From NCBI RefSeq assembly GCF_902498185.1, contig NZ_CABVIX010000005.1:186001-250000 (forward strand): a stretch of DNA of 64,000 nucleotides, in the 5' to 3' direction. Shown one piece after another: positions 56,066 to 64,000 of the stretch (its first letter is position 1; each line of letters starts with the position of its first letter). The notes beneath the pieces are model-generated. The model worked only from the letters and a program-made list of their open reading frames with translations, was not told where the DNA came from and ran no database searches. This DNA is from Pseudomonas fluorescens. GTDB lineage: Bacteria > Pseudomonadota > Gammaproteobacteria > Pseudomonadales > Pseudomonadaceae. A program made the translations under genes and the position numbers.

Positions 56066-56641
56066 ATGTCCCAGCCACTGCCGCCCTGTTCCATTCTTCT
56101 GCTGGCCGGCGGCCGGGGGCAGCGCATGGGTGGGCGAGACAAGGGGCTGGTGGAGTGGCAGGGCCGGCCGCTGATCGAGCATGTGCTGGAGAAAGTGCGG
56201 CCATTGACCGACGACTTGATCATTTCCTGCAACCGTAACCTGGATCGCTATCGCCTTTATGCCGACCAGATAGCGAGCGACCGCCAAGGTGACTACCCGG
56301 GACCACTGGCCGGTGTGCTGACGGGACTGGCGGTGGCGCGCCATGAGTGGATAGTGGTGCTGGCCTGCGATGCGCCGCGCGTCGACCGGGTGCTGATCGA
56401 CGATTTGCGCCGTGCAGCCCATGGGTCCGGCGAAGCGGCAATGATCCGTCAGGCTGGTTATTGGCAGCCGATGTTCAGTGTCCTGCCGCTTGGGACGCTG
56501 CCAGCACTCGAATCGGCCTGGAGTGCGGGGGAGCGCAGTCTGCAGCGGGTGCTGACGGCCATTGGCGTGCAGGCGGTTGAGTGTGCGCAGGACGATATGC
56601 GCCTGGCTAACTTCAATACTCCGCAATGGTTGCAGACTTGA
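56066..56641 (+). CDS. mobA: Molybdenum cofactor guanylyltransferase
   Basis: Protein of 191 aa with the GTP-binding signature LLLAGGRGQRMGGRDKGL and the metal-binding LACDAP. MobA joins GMP to molybdopterin-Mo, making the MGD cofactor of DMSO-reductase-family enzymes such as nitrate reductase and formate dehydrogenase. GGAGC precedes the ATG. It converges on the lytic transglycosylase gene. Confidence 0.92.
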   Translation: MSQPLPPCSILLLAGGRGQRMGGRDKGLVEWQGRPLIEHVLEKVRPLTDDLIISCNRNLDRYRLYADQIASDRQGDYPGPLAGVLTGLAVARHEWIVVLACDAPRVDRVLIDDLRRAAHGSGEAAMIRQAGYWQPMFSVLPLGTLPALESAWSAGERSLQRVLTAIGVQAVECAQDDMRLANFNTPQWLQT

Positions 56642-56651
56642 GTGCTGAACC

Positions 56652-57248
56652 TCAAGGCGCGTCCATGCCGCCTCCCTGCAAGCGCCGGTACTCCCTCATC
56701 ACATTGGGCACGTACCGCCGCGTCTCGGCAAACGGCGGTACCACCCTGCCCCGGCTGATAACCGCATCAGGCCCGGCGTTGTACGCAGCCACGGCCAAGG
56801 TAATGTCATTGTCGAAGAGCTTCAGCATGCGTTTGAGATAGCGCGCCCCACCCAGCAGGTTGGAAGCAGGATCCAGCACGTCCTCGACCCCCATCTCCTT
56901 CGCGGTCTCCGGCATCAACTGCATCAGCCCCACCGCCCCCTTGGGCGAACGCGCCTTCGCGTTGTAGCCCGATTCCGCCTTCACCAGCGCATGCAGCAAC
57001 GCCTGTGGCACACCATGGGCCTTGGCGGCGGCGGCTACCAGGTCGGCATACGGCCGACCGGTGATCAGCTGGGCATCCACCGGCCCCGCCTGGGCCGAGG
57101 CCTCGTTGATGACCTTGTCGTAGTGCCGCCCTGGCCTGTGGACGTTGGACAGCACATATCCGCCCGTGGCATCCCTGGAGATGTAGACCTCGGCCTGCAC
57201 GGTGCCTGTCGCCAGGCAGCCCAGTAACCCAAGTGTGATCAAGCGCAT
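56652..57248 (-). CDS. SLT-type lytic transglycosylase
   Basis: Protein of 198 aa with a signal peptide (ending near VQA) and a lysozyme-like SLT domain. The catalytic Glu is in VKAESGYNAKARSPKGAVGLMQLMPETAKEMG, followed by AVAAYNAGPDAV. It cleaves peptidoglycan in the periplasm. GGGGAGG lies about 10 nt before the ATG at 57248. Such enzymes often accompany envelope-spanning machines, and the gene is divergent from gspG-gspF, so it might open the wall for that system (inference). Confidence 0.82.
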   Translation of the reverse strand: MRLITLGLLGCLATGTVQAEVYISRDATGGYVLSNVHRPGRHYDKVINEASAQAGPVDAQLITGRPYADLVAAAAKAHGVPQALLHALVKAESGYNAKARSPKGAVGLMQLMPETAKEMGVEDVLDPASNLLGGARYLKRMLKLFDNDITLAVAAYNAGPDAVISRGRVVPPFAETRRYVPNVMREYRRLQGGGMDAP

Positions 57249-57436
57249 GACGTTCGCCTCCCCGGCGTTGCCCCCGATATGGGGGAAATGCCCCGGAAAA
57301 ACCGGGCCTGAGAGCTGGAACGCAAGCACTGTGCCGCCGCGCATGCCGCATGGCACCTGCCCCGCGCAGACGCACAGGGGTCTTGCGCATGGCTCTTGCA
57401 TAGGCCCTGGAAAGACGTAGCCTGGAGCAAGTCATC

Positions 57437-57886
57437 ATGCAGCGCTTATCCATCCGCACATCCACCCGCACGTCCGCCTCCCAGCGCGGTTTCACCCTGC
57501 TCGAGCTGCTGGTGGTCCTGGTGGTGCTGGGCTTGCTGGCCGGCATCGTCGCGCCCAAGTACTTCAGCCAGCTCGGCCGCTCCGAGGCCAAGGTGGCCCG
57601 GGCTCAGATAGAGGGCCTGGGCAAGGCGCTTGACCTGTACCGCCTGGAAGTCGGCCACTACCCCAACAGCGAGCAGGGCCTGCAGGCGCTGGTCAACCCT
57701 CCTAGTGGCGAGCCACGCTGGTCAGGCCCCTACCTGCAGAAAAACATCCCTCAGGATCCCTGGGGCCGGGCCTACATCTATCGCCAGCCTGGCGAGAACG
57801 GCGGCGAGTACGACCTGCTGTCGATGGGCAAGGACGGCCAGCCCGGTGGCGACGGCGAGAACGCCGAAATCACCAGCTGGCAATGA
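57437..57886 (+). CDS. gspG: Type II secretion major pseudopilin GspG
   Basis: Protein of 149 aa with a class III signal, RG|FTLLELLVVLVVLGLLAGIVAP (Phe +1, Glu +5), and the GspG C-terminal pattern NSEQGLQAL, GPYLQKNIPQDPWGRAY and GEYDLLSMGKDG (calcium site). It forms the periplasmic pseudopilus after cleavage by prepilin peptidase. Only gspF follows; the rest of the secretion system is not in the window. Confidence 0.9.
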   Translation: MQRLSIRTSTRTSASQRGFTLLELLVVLVVLGLLAGIVAPKYFSQLGRSEAKVARAQIEGLGKALDLYRLEVGHYPNSEQGLQALVNPPSGEPRWSGPYLQKNIPQDPWGRAYIYRQPGENGGEYDLLSMGKDGQPGGDGENAEITSWQ

Positions 57887-57898
57887 GGGCTCGCGACC

Positions 57899-59089
57899 AT
57901 GCGCTATAGCCTGAAGGCCCTCGGCAAGAACGGTGTGGTACTGCTCAACGTGGAGGCGCAGGACAGCGAGCAGGCCCGTCGCCAGGCCGAAGACCAGGGC
58001 CTGCGCGTGGTCAGCCTGCGCAGCGCCGGACTTGACTGGACGGGCTTGCGCTGGCGCCGGGCGCAGGATTTCGATCTGGTACTGTTCAGTCAGGAGCTGT
58101 CGACCTTGCTCAATGCCGGCCTGCCGCTGATCGACGCGCTTGAGAGCCTGGCCGAAAAGTCCTCCGGGACGCATGCCCGCAAGGTCCTCGAGAACCTGGT
58201 GCGCCTGCTGTACGAAGGTAAATCGCTGTCCCAGGCACTGGGGCAACAGCCCCAGGTCTTCCCCACCTTGTATGTCGCCCTGGTGCAGTCCAGCGAACGT
58301 ACCGGCGCACTAGGTGATGCCCTGGGCCGGTACATCACCTACCGGCAGCGCCTGGACCTGGTCCGGCAAAAGCTGGTCAGCGCCTCCATCTACCCACTGC
58401 TGCTGTTGCTGGTTGGCGGGGGCGTGGTGCTGTTTCTGCTGGGGTACGTGGTGCCGCGCTTCAGCCTGGTATTCGAAGGCATGGGGACCGAGCTGCCCTG
58501 GCTGTCGCGCGTGCTGATGCAGGCAGGGCTGTTTCTGCATGCGCAACAACTGCCGATTGGCCTCGGTGTTGCCGGGGGGGCTGCGGCCCTGGCGGTGTTG
58601 CGGCGTAATCCTGCACTTCGGCGCTGGGCTACCCGTCAGCTCGAGCGCGTGCCGGCACTGCATCAGCGGCTGGTCATGTACGAACTGGCGCGTTTCTACC
58701 GCTCGCTCGGGATTCTCCTGCAAGGCGGCATCCCGATCATTACTGCGATGGGGATGGCTCGAGGACTGCTGGGCAGTTCGGCAGCGCTGCGGCTGGAGCA
58801 GGCCTGCGTCAGGGTAGGCGAAGGGTTGCCCCTGTCAGAAGCGCTGGAGGCTGGCAAGCTGGTAACGCCAGTGTCCCTGCGCCTGCTGCGAGCCGGAGAG
58901 CAGTCGGGCAACCTGGGACAAATGCTGGAACGCAGCGCCGACTTCTACGACGAGGAAATCGGCCGCTGGGTGGAATGGTTCGTGAAACTGTTCGAACCGT
59001 TGCTGATGACGTTCATCGGGCTACTGATCGGGCTGATCGTGATCTTGATGTACATGCCGATCTTCGAGCTGGCTTCGAGCATTCACTGA
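57899..59089 (+). CDS. gspF: Type II secretion inner-membrane platform protein GspF
   Basis: Protein of 396 aa, close to the usual ~405. It has two GspF repeats (FSQELSTLLNAGLPLIDALESL and FYRSLGILLQGGIPIITAMGMA) and three membrane helices (about 165-190, 215-235, 365-390). It anchors the pseudopilus machinery in the inner membrane. It lies 12 bp after gspG. GspE and GspD, both needed for function, are absent here. Confidence 0.88.
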   Translation: MRYSLKALGKNGVVLLNVEAQDSEQARRQAEDQGLRVVSLRSAGLDWTGLRWRRAQDFDLVLFSQELSTLLNAGLPLIDALESLAEKSSGTHARKVLENLVRLLYEGKSLSQALGQQPQVFPTLYVALVQSSERTGALGDALGRYITYRQRLDLVRQKLVSASIYPLLLLLVGGGVVLFLLGYVVPRFSLVFEGMGTELPWLSRVLMQAGLFLHAQQLPIGLGVAGGAAALAVLRRNPALRRWATRQLERVPALHQRLVMYELARFYRSLGILLQGGIPIITAMGMARGLLGSSAALRLEQACVRVGEGLPLSEALEAGKLVTPVSLRLLRAGEQSGNLGQMLERSADFYDEEIGRWVEWFVKLFEPLLMTFIGLLIGLIVILMYMPIFELASSIH

Positions 59090-59114
59090 CAGGCACGCAA
59101 GCGATCTCGGCTTC

Positions 59115-60029
59115 TCAGTAATCGAACCGCTCCACTGCCCTGCGCCGCTCGTTGTCATCGCGCCGGTCGTACGAAGCGGTGGTCTGGATATTGGCGTGGT
59201 GCGCAAGCTTCTGCGCGATCGACAGGTCATGCTCCTCGATCACCCGGGTGATGAATGCCCGGCGAAAATCATGAGGCATGATCCGCGCACCTACCTGCGC
59301 ACCCCGCTGGCGGGCAATGTAGTAGATCGCATGCTTGGTGATGCGCGCGCGGGTGATGTGATTGCCGCGCCTGATCCTGTTGAACAGGAACTCGTCATCC
59401 GCCTCCCCAGCCGGCAGCTGCTCTCGGCGAAAGTCCAGCCATGCCTGCAGCTTCTCGAATGCCCAGGCCGGTGCATACTTGATCAACTGGCGATTGCCCT
59501 TGCCCAGCACCTGCAGGCTGCGCTCATCGAAGTCCACCTGCTGCAGCACCAGGTTGACCGACTCGGACTTGCGCATCCCGGTGCCGTACAGCAACGCGAT
59601 GATCGCCGCGTCGCGCAGGCCCTGGGGTCGTGGGTCGGCTGCGCAGACGTCCATCAGTTCGCGGATCAGGCTGCGACGCAGATTGCGCCCGGGCGGCAGG
59701 CGCGTGCCGGACGCAGGCTTGACCGTGCGGATCTTCAGCAGATGCTCGTGGCTGATCAGGCTCAGACGCCAGGCCTCGTTCATCACCCCGCGGATAGCGT
59801 TCACGTAGAGCGATGAAGTGTTGGGCGCGAAGCCGTCGGTGCGCAGGGCTGCAACCAGGGACGTGACATGCCCGGGCTCGAGCAGGTGCCAAGGCACTTC
59901 GGCGATATCACAGTCGTCAAAGCCAAGCCGATCGGCAGCGTCCTGGAGGATATAGCGCATGGTCAACTGGCTGGACGGTGCCAGCCGCGCCATGTACTGC
60001 AGCAAGGGGTTATGCAGTGAATCGGGCAC
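59115..60029 (-). CDS. Tyrosine recombinase/integrase
   Basis: Protein of 304 aa if started at the GTG at 60029. All catalytic residues are present: R153 (GTGMRKSE), K177 (GKGNRQ), H253 and R256 (PHDFRRAF), H277 (AHHANIQTT) and Y287 (SYDRRD). An N-terminal SAM-like core-binding domain spans ~1-100. The size fits XerC/D-like enzymes. No second att site, tRNA end or other mobile genes were seen, so it may be a resident recombinase rather than an element's integrase. In-frame ATG 60068 and TTG 60080 are other possible starts. Confidence 0.8.
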   Translation of the reverse strand: MPDSLHNPLLQYMARLAPSSQLTMRYILQDAADRLGFDDCDIAEVPWHLLEPGHVTSLVAALRTDGFAPNTSSLYVNAIRGVMNEAWRLSLISHEHLLKIRTVKPASGTRLPPGRNLRRSLIRELMDVCAADPRPQGLRDAAIIALLYGTGMRKSESVNLVLQQVDFDERSLQVLGKGNRQLIKYAPAWAFEKLQAWLDFRREQLPAGEADDEFLFNRIRRGNHITRARITKHAIYYIARQRGAQVGARIMPHDFRRAFITRVIEEHDLSIAQKLAHHANIQTTASYDRRDDNERRRAVERFDY

Positions 60030-60277
60030 GAGGGTGAATCCTGTAACGCAAAAACGGAGGCCGGACATCTTGTTGGACAAGGCTTCGGCCTATGGCATGG
60101 GGTTGAGATGTTACCTCATCTAAAGCATCGGCGCGTGGTGCTGGAGCACTCGCTGTGGAGTTCCTGTTCAACCCCGCACTACGTGGCTTTACCATCGACG
60201 TTGCTGCCGACTGCTAGGATGAGCCTTCGCTGCCGTCCGTCCGATGACTCTGTGAGCGAGGTCATGCAAACGCATAT

Positions 60278-60311
60278 CTGTCATGTTTCATCGGTGAAAC
60301 TCTTGTGACAG
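60278..60311 (+). other. Nested dyad in the DUF1652 5' region
   Basis: GTTTCA-TCGG-TGAAAC (60285-60300) is enclosed by CTGTCA (60278) and TGACAG (60306). It could be an RNA hairpin or an operator. It lies 77-110 nt before the small gene. The rest of the gap (60030-60387) shows no gene. Confidence 0.3.
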
Positions 60312-60387
60312 GTGCTATCGTTAAAGCTCCCCAGCCAGTGACCGGTCTGGTGGCAGCTGGCGAGGCCATCGGATCAAGGAGGCAGGC

Positions 60388-60648
60388 ATGAACAAGCTGA
60401 CGTTTCCCAACGCCTGCCAGGTGATGCGCTGGCATTTTCATCCGCTGGGCTTCGAAGCCAGCATGGATGCACCACGCAGCATGGTCGCCAGGCTGTTCGA
60501 CCGTGGCACGGGCGAGACCCTTCTGGCCATTGCCGGCATTCCGTGCGCCACCATCATGGCAGCTGCGGATGTCGAGCGCATCATTGAAGCTGTCGAGGAT
60601 GAGCTTGAAGCCTTCGTGCCTTTCTGTACGTTGAGGGCGGCCGTCTAG
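60388..60648 (+). CDS. DUF1652 family protein
   Basis: A small 86-aa cytoplasmic protein of the Pseudomonas-restricted DUF1652 family, function unknown. AAGGAGG precedes the ATG. Its stop codon overlaps the convergent stop of the c-di-GMP gene by 4 bp (CTAG). Confidence 0.75.
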   Translation: MNKLTFPNACQVMRWHFHPLGFEASMDAPRSMVARLFDRGTGETLLAIAGIPCATIMAAADVERIIEAVEDELEAFVPFCTLRAAV

Positions 60649-62729
60649 GCTGAACCTCGCACCGCACGCGCCGCACCCAGCCCGGCCATGAAGCATTCGG
60701 CCGCTACCGGCTTGCCAAGCAGGAACCCCTGCAACGAATCACACCCCAGGCGAGTCAGGAAGTCCTGCTGCCCATCTGTCTCCACGCCTTCGGCGACAAT
60801 CCGCAAGTCGAGCGCCCGGCCCAGGGCGACAATGGCCGACACGATGGCGGCGTCATCGCTGTCCTGCTCCAGGTCGCGGACGAAGCCGCGGTCGATCTTC
60901 AGCTCATTGGCCGGCAGCCGCTTGAGGTACATCAGGCTTGAATAGCCGGTGCCAAAATCATCGATGGACAAGTCCACGCCCATGTCGGACAGCTTCTGCA
61001 GCACTGCCAGGCTGGCGTCGGCATCGCGCATGGCAGTGGTTTCGGTGATTTCCAGGGTGAGATTGTTGGCGGGCAGGCGGTGGTGTGCCAGAGCCCGCGC
61101 AACGCTGTCGACCAGCCCGAAGTGGCTGAACTGGATTGCCGACAGATTCACCGCCATGCGCCAGTGGTCATGCCCCAGGTCGAGCCACTCGCGCATCTGT
61201 CGGCAGGCTTCGTTCAACACCCACTCGCCTATCGCAATGATCAGACCGGTCTTCTCGGCCTGGGCGATGAAACGATCGGGCATCAGCAGCCCATGCTGCG
61301 GATGTTCCCAGCGCAGCAAGGCCTCGGCGCCTACCGGCCGGCGATCCAGGGCGCCGAACTTGGGCTGGTAATGGAGTCGGAACTGCCGCTGTTCCAGGGC
61401 AACGCGCAAGTCTTGCAGCAATTGCAGTTGCAAGCGCGCATTGCTGTTCATCGACACGTCGAAGAAACTGTAAGCGTTTTTACCAGCGCTCTTGGCGTGG
61501 TACATGGCAGCGTCGGCGTTGCGCAGCAGTTCCAGCTGGTCCAGGCCATTGCCCGGGTACAGGACGATGCCCAGGCTGGCCGAGATCTGCAGGTCCTGGT
61601 CGACAACACGAAACGCCTTGGACACCAGACTGACCTGCTTGGCCGCTACCTCCACAGCATCCTCGGCAGCCTGCAACTCGACCAACAGCACGAACTCGTC
61701 GCCACCGATACGCGCCAGGGTGTCCTGGCTGTGCAGGTGACCCCGCAAGCGGGCCGCGACTGCCTTGAGCAACTGGTCGCCGACATGGTGCCCGAAGGCG
61801 TCGTTGACCGGCTTGAACCCGTCCAGGTCGATGAACATCAGGGCGAAGCAACCACCTTCCATCGTTGCCTTGCGTATTGCCTGGTCGATACGGTCCGACA
61901 GCAAGGTGCGGTTCGGCAGCCCGGTGAGCGTGTCATGCAGGGCAAGCTGGGTGAGTTCCTGGTTGGCCAGGGTCAGCGAGCGGGCCAGCTCCGCCGTGCG
62001 GGCCTCCAGGCGGGCGTCGAGCACCGAGATGAGCAACGCCACGGCCAACACCGCCAGCGTAGTGATCAGCACCAGATAGTCCAGGCGATCGCCACTCAGA
62101 CCAGTGGCCAGGGCGCCGCAGAAGCTGCCCTCGGGAAAGTTCGCCGCTGCCATGCCTGTGTAGTGCATGCCAACGATCGCAATACCCATCACCACCGCCG
62201 CAGCGCCGCGAATGTGCCGGACATAGGGCGTCTGGCGGCGCAGGCGGAAGGCGATCCAAAGCGCCGCCGCCGACGCTGCGACGGCAATCAGCAGGGAGGC
62301 GCCAAACAATGTCGGGTCGTAATCGATGCCTGGTGTCATCCGCAGGGCGGCCATGCCCATGTAATGCATGCTGCTGATGCCGCTGCCCATGATCAGCGCG
62401 CCCATGCCTACCTGCAGCCAGGGCAGGCTCGGCTGGCTCACCAGCCACAGGGCAAAGCCCGATGACAGCACTGCGATCAGCAGCGAGACCAATGTCAGCG
62501 GCAGGTCGTAACCCAGGGCGATCGGCAGGCGGAAGGCAAGCATCCCGATGAAGTGCATCGACCACACACCGATGCCCATGGCCAGCGCGCCTCCACCGAT
62601 CCACAGGAATACGGCCCGCCCCCTTGCCGTGGCGATACGCCCGGCCAGGTCCAGCGCGGTGTAGGACGCGAGAATCGCCACGCAAAGTGAGATCAGCACC
62701 AACGAAGATGAGTAGCTACCGATAAGCAT
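60645..62729 (-). CDS. MHYT-GGDEF-EAL cyclic-di-GMP protein, MucR-like
   Basis: Protein of 694 aa. An N-terminal MHYT integral-membrane sensor (seven helices, ~1-250) has its three motifs visible: WSMHFIGM, SSMHYMGM and VGMHYTGM. An intact GGDEF domain (ARIGGDEFVLL near 340) and an intact EAL domain follow (EALLRW near 468, then ETTAMRD, IDDFGTGYSSL, LKIDRGF, EGVETD). It could both make and break c-di-GMP, probably in response to oxygen, NO or CO through copper at the MHYT site. Layout and length match MucR of P. aeruginosa rather than NbdA, which has a degenerate GGDEF. The usual RxxD inhibitory site reads HSQD. Confidence 0.92.
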   Translation of the reverse strand: MLIGSYSSSLVLISLCVAILASYTALDLAGRIATARGRAVFLWIGGGALAMGIGVWSMHFIGMLAFRLPIALGYDLPLTLVSLLIAVLSSGFALWLVSQPSLPWLQVGMGALIMGSGISSMHYMGMAALRMTPGIDYDPTLFGASLLIAVAASAAALWIAFRLRRQTPYVRHIRGAAAVVMGIAIVGMHYTGMAAANFPEGSFCGALATGLSGDRLDYLVLITTLAVLAVALLISVLDARLEARTAELARSLTLANQELTQLALHDTLTGLPNRTLLSDRIDQAIRKATMEGGCFALMFIDLDGFKPVNDAFGHHVGDQLLKAVAARLRGHLHSQDTLARIGGDEFVLLVELQAAEDAVEVAAKQVSLVSKAFRVVDQDLQISASLGIVLYPGNGLDQLELLRNADAAMYHAKSAGKNAYSFFDVSMNSNARLQLQLLQDLRVALEQRQFRLHYQPKFGALDRRPVGAEALLRWEHPQHGLLMPDRFIAQAEKTGLIIAIGEWVLNEACRQMREWLDLGHDHWRMAVNLSAIQFSHFGLVDSVARALAHHRLPANNLTLEITETTAMRDADASLAVLQKLSDMGVDLSIDDFGTGYSSLMYLKRLPANELKIDRGFVRDLEQDSDDAAIVSAIVALGRALDLRIVAEGVETDGQQDFLTRLGCDSLQGFLLGKPVAAECFMAGLGAARAVRGSA

Positions 62730-62897
62730 TGGCCTTGTACAACCCTGGGAGAGGAAAGCAGGCCATTGGCCATCTATTAATAACCGATGAGTTTACTCAA
62801 GCTTTTGCAAAACGCACAGGATATTTTATAGCAGCTATGGATCCAATCGATGACATTCACGGCACGTTAGCGACCCAATCCATCCCAGATCCTGCTG

Positions 62898-64000
62898 TCA
62901 GTCTGCCGCCGCTTCTGCTTCTGCGAACGCCCTTTGCTCCTCCCAACCACCCCCCAACGCGGCGATCAGTTGCACACTGGCCACCAACCGCCCTTCCAGC
63001 AGGCTCAGCGCGCTGCGCTCGTTGCTCAAGGCAGTGGTCTGCACATTGACCACATCCAGGTAACCGATTACCCCGGCCTTGTACTGGTTCTCGGTCAGGC
63101 GCAACGAGTCTCGAGCGGCTTGCAGCGCTTCATCGCGGACCACGGCCTCGTCGGAGTAGACCTTGAGCTGGACCATGTAGTTTTCCACCTCACGGAACCC
63201 GTCAAGGACGATCTGGCGGTACTGGGCGACGGTCTGATCATAGACGGCAACGGTACGGTCGACCTCGGCGGAGCGCCTGCCGCCATCGAACAGGGTCATG
63301 GCGAGCTGCGGGCCGACCGACCAGAAGCGGTTGGGCAGGCTGATCCAATTGCTGACAGTGCTGCTGCTGTACCCACCGCTCATGCTCAGGGTGAGATCAG
63401 GGAAGTAGGCAGCGCGAGCTACACCGATGCTGGAGTTGGCGGACATGACCTGACGCTCCGCGGCTGCAATGTCGGGACGGCGCTCAAGCAGCTGCGAGGG
63501 CACGGCTACGGGGATCTGCGGCAAGGCCGGGATGTGCTCGCTGTTAGCCAAGGCGAAGTCGGCCGGAGCTCTGCCCAGCAGTACGGCGATGGCGTTTTCG
63601 AACTGGGCGCGCTGCCATGCCAGGTCGATGAGATCGGCCTGGGTGCTCTTGAGCTGGGTCAGCGCCTGGGCCACCGCGTCGCGGCCGGAGACGCCGGCGC
63701 GGTACTGATTCTGGGTCATCTTCAACGAGCGCTCGTAGGTCGCGACCGTGGCTTCGAGAAGCCGCTTCTGCTCGTCGATCACGCGCAGTTGCAGGTAGTT
63801 CTGCACGAGCTCGGACTGCAGGCTGAGGCGAATCGCGGCGAGGTCGGCAAAGCTTGCCTCGGCACCGGCACGGTCGCTTGCCAGTGTATCGCGAAGCTTG
63901 CCCCACAGGTCGAGCTCCCAGCTCACCCCGAGCTGGGTGGTGTAGGTGTCGCGAATGCCGCTGCTGTTGTTGCTCAGGCTCGAGCTGCTGCTGCCGGTCC
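62898..64000 (-). CDS. NodT/OprM-type outer-membrane factor, partial
   Basis: Only the C-terminal ~367 residues are in the window; the frame stays open through 64000, so the gene begins outside. TolC-like repeats of long helices and strands are visible: LDLWGKLRDTLASDRAGAEAS, YRAGVSGRDAVAQALTQLKS, LERRPDIAAAERQVMSANSSIGVARAAYFP and YKAGVIGYLDVVNVQTTALSNERS. It is the outer-membrane channel of a tripartite efflux system whose other genes probably lie to the right. No transcription unit joins it to the RND pair at 51.7-56.0 kb. Confidence 0.9.
   Translation of the reverse strand, partial: TGSSSSSLSNNSSGIRDTYTTQLGVSWELDLWGKLRDTLASDRAGAEASFADLAAIRLSLQSELVQNYLQLRVIDEQKRLLEATVATYERSLKMTQNQYRAGVSGRDAVAQALTQLKSTQADLIDLAWQRAQFENAIAVLLGRAPADFALANSEHIPALPQIPVAVPSQLLERRPDIAAAERQVMSANSSIGVARAAYFPDLTLSMSGGYSSSTVSNWISLPNRFWSVGPQLAMTLFDGGRRSAEVDRTVAVYDQTVAQYRQIVLDGFREVENYMVQLKVYSDEAVVRDEALQAARDSLRLTENQYKAGVIGYLDVVNVQTTALSNERSALSLLEGRLVASVQLIAALGGGWEEQRAFAEAEAAAD

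Noticed and set aside
59115-60029. Integrated prophage or genomic island marked by the recombinase
   Set aside because: No phage, plasmid or toxin genes, no tRNA and no att-like direct repeats nearby; flanking genes look chromosomal.

Overview
The window is a GC-rich bacterial chromosome segment whose gene content points to Pseudomonas, most likely the P. putida group. Supporting genes include a biosynthetic ilvA, an rstAB-like two-component pair beside an RND pump, mobA, PagL, a MucR-like MHYT-GGDEF-EAL protein, a DUF1652 protein and a BenR/XylS-type regulator. No tRNA, rRNA, IS element or CRISPR array was seen.

The dominant feature is a 27-kb nonribosomal peptide synthetase locus on the minus strand (5.3-32.5 kb). 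Two giant genes overlap by 4 bp. The first has 3 modules and the second has 5 modules plus tandem thioesterases. Reading the adenylation pocket residues gives Leu-Leu-Gln | Leu-Ser-Val/Ile-Leu-Leu. The order of dual C/E and LCL condensation domains predicts D-D-D-L-D-L-D-L. The 3+5 layout, tandem TE and sequence match the syringafactin/cichofactin ('factin') family of linear lipo-octapeptides, here with Ser predicted at position 5. Two LuxR-type regulators without a receiver domain flank the locus, one divergent upstream and one convergent downstream. No MacAB-type exporter is linked. The A domains of modules 4 and 7 share an exact 1,086-bp DNA repeat, a sign of recent gene conversion or domain swapping inside one gene.

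Left of the NRPS (0.2-4.5 kb) are pnuC and a NadR-like kinase for nicotinamide riboside salvage, an LtaS-like membrane sulfatase-fold enzyme and a HisN-type phosphatase. To the right (33.7-47.6 kb) are a MocA-like nucleotidyltransferase, a tandem universal stress protein and PagL. Next come a LysR/PhyH-dioxygenase pair divergent from an NAD(P)-dependent aldehyde (succinate semialdehyde-type) dehydrogenase, an OafA-type acyltransferase and a DUF3313 lipoprotein. These are followed by sdaA with a divergent LysR gene, an orphan BenR/XylS-like AraC regulator, an alpha/beta hydrolase and a lipoprotein.

From 47.7 kb come ilvA, preceded by an Ile-rich leader peptide and terminator (a textbook attenuator), then an RstBA-like two-component system divergent from an RND pump (MFP + inner-membrane transporter). 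Beyond these are mobA, a lytic transglycosylase, an isolated gspG-gspF pair, a tyrosine recombinase, a DUF1652 gene and the MHYT-GGDEF-EAL protein. The 3' part of a NodT/OprM-type outer-membrane factor runs off the right edge.
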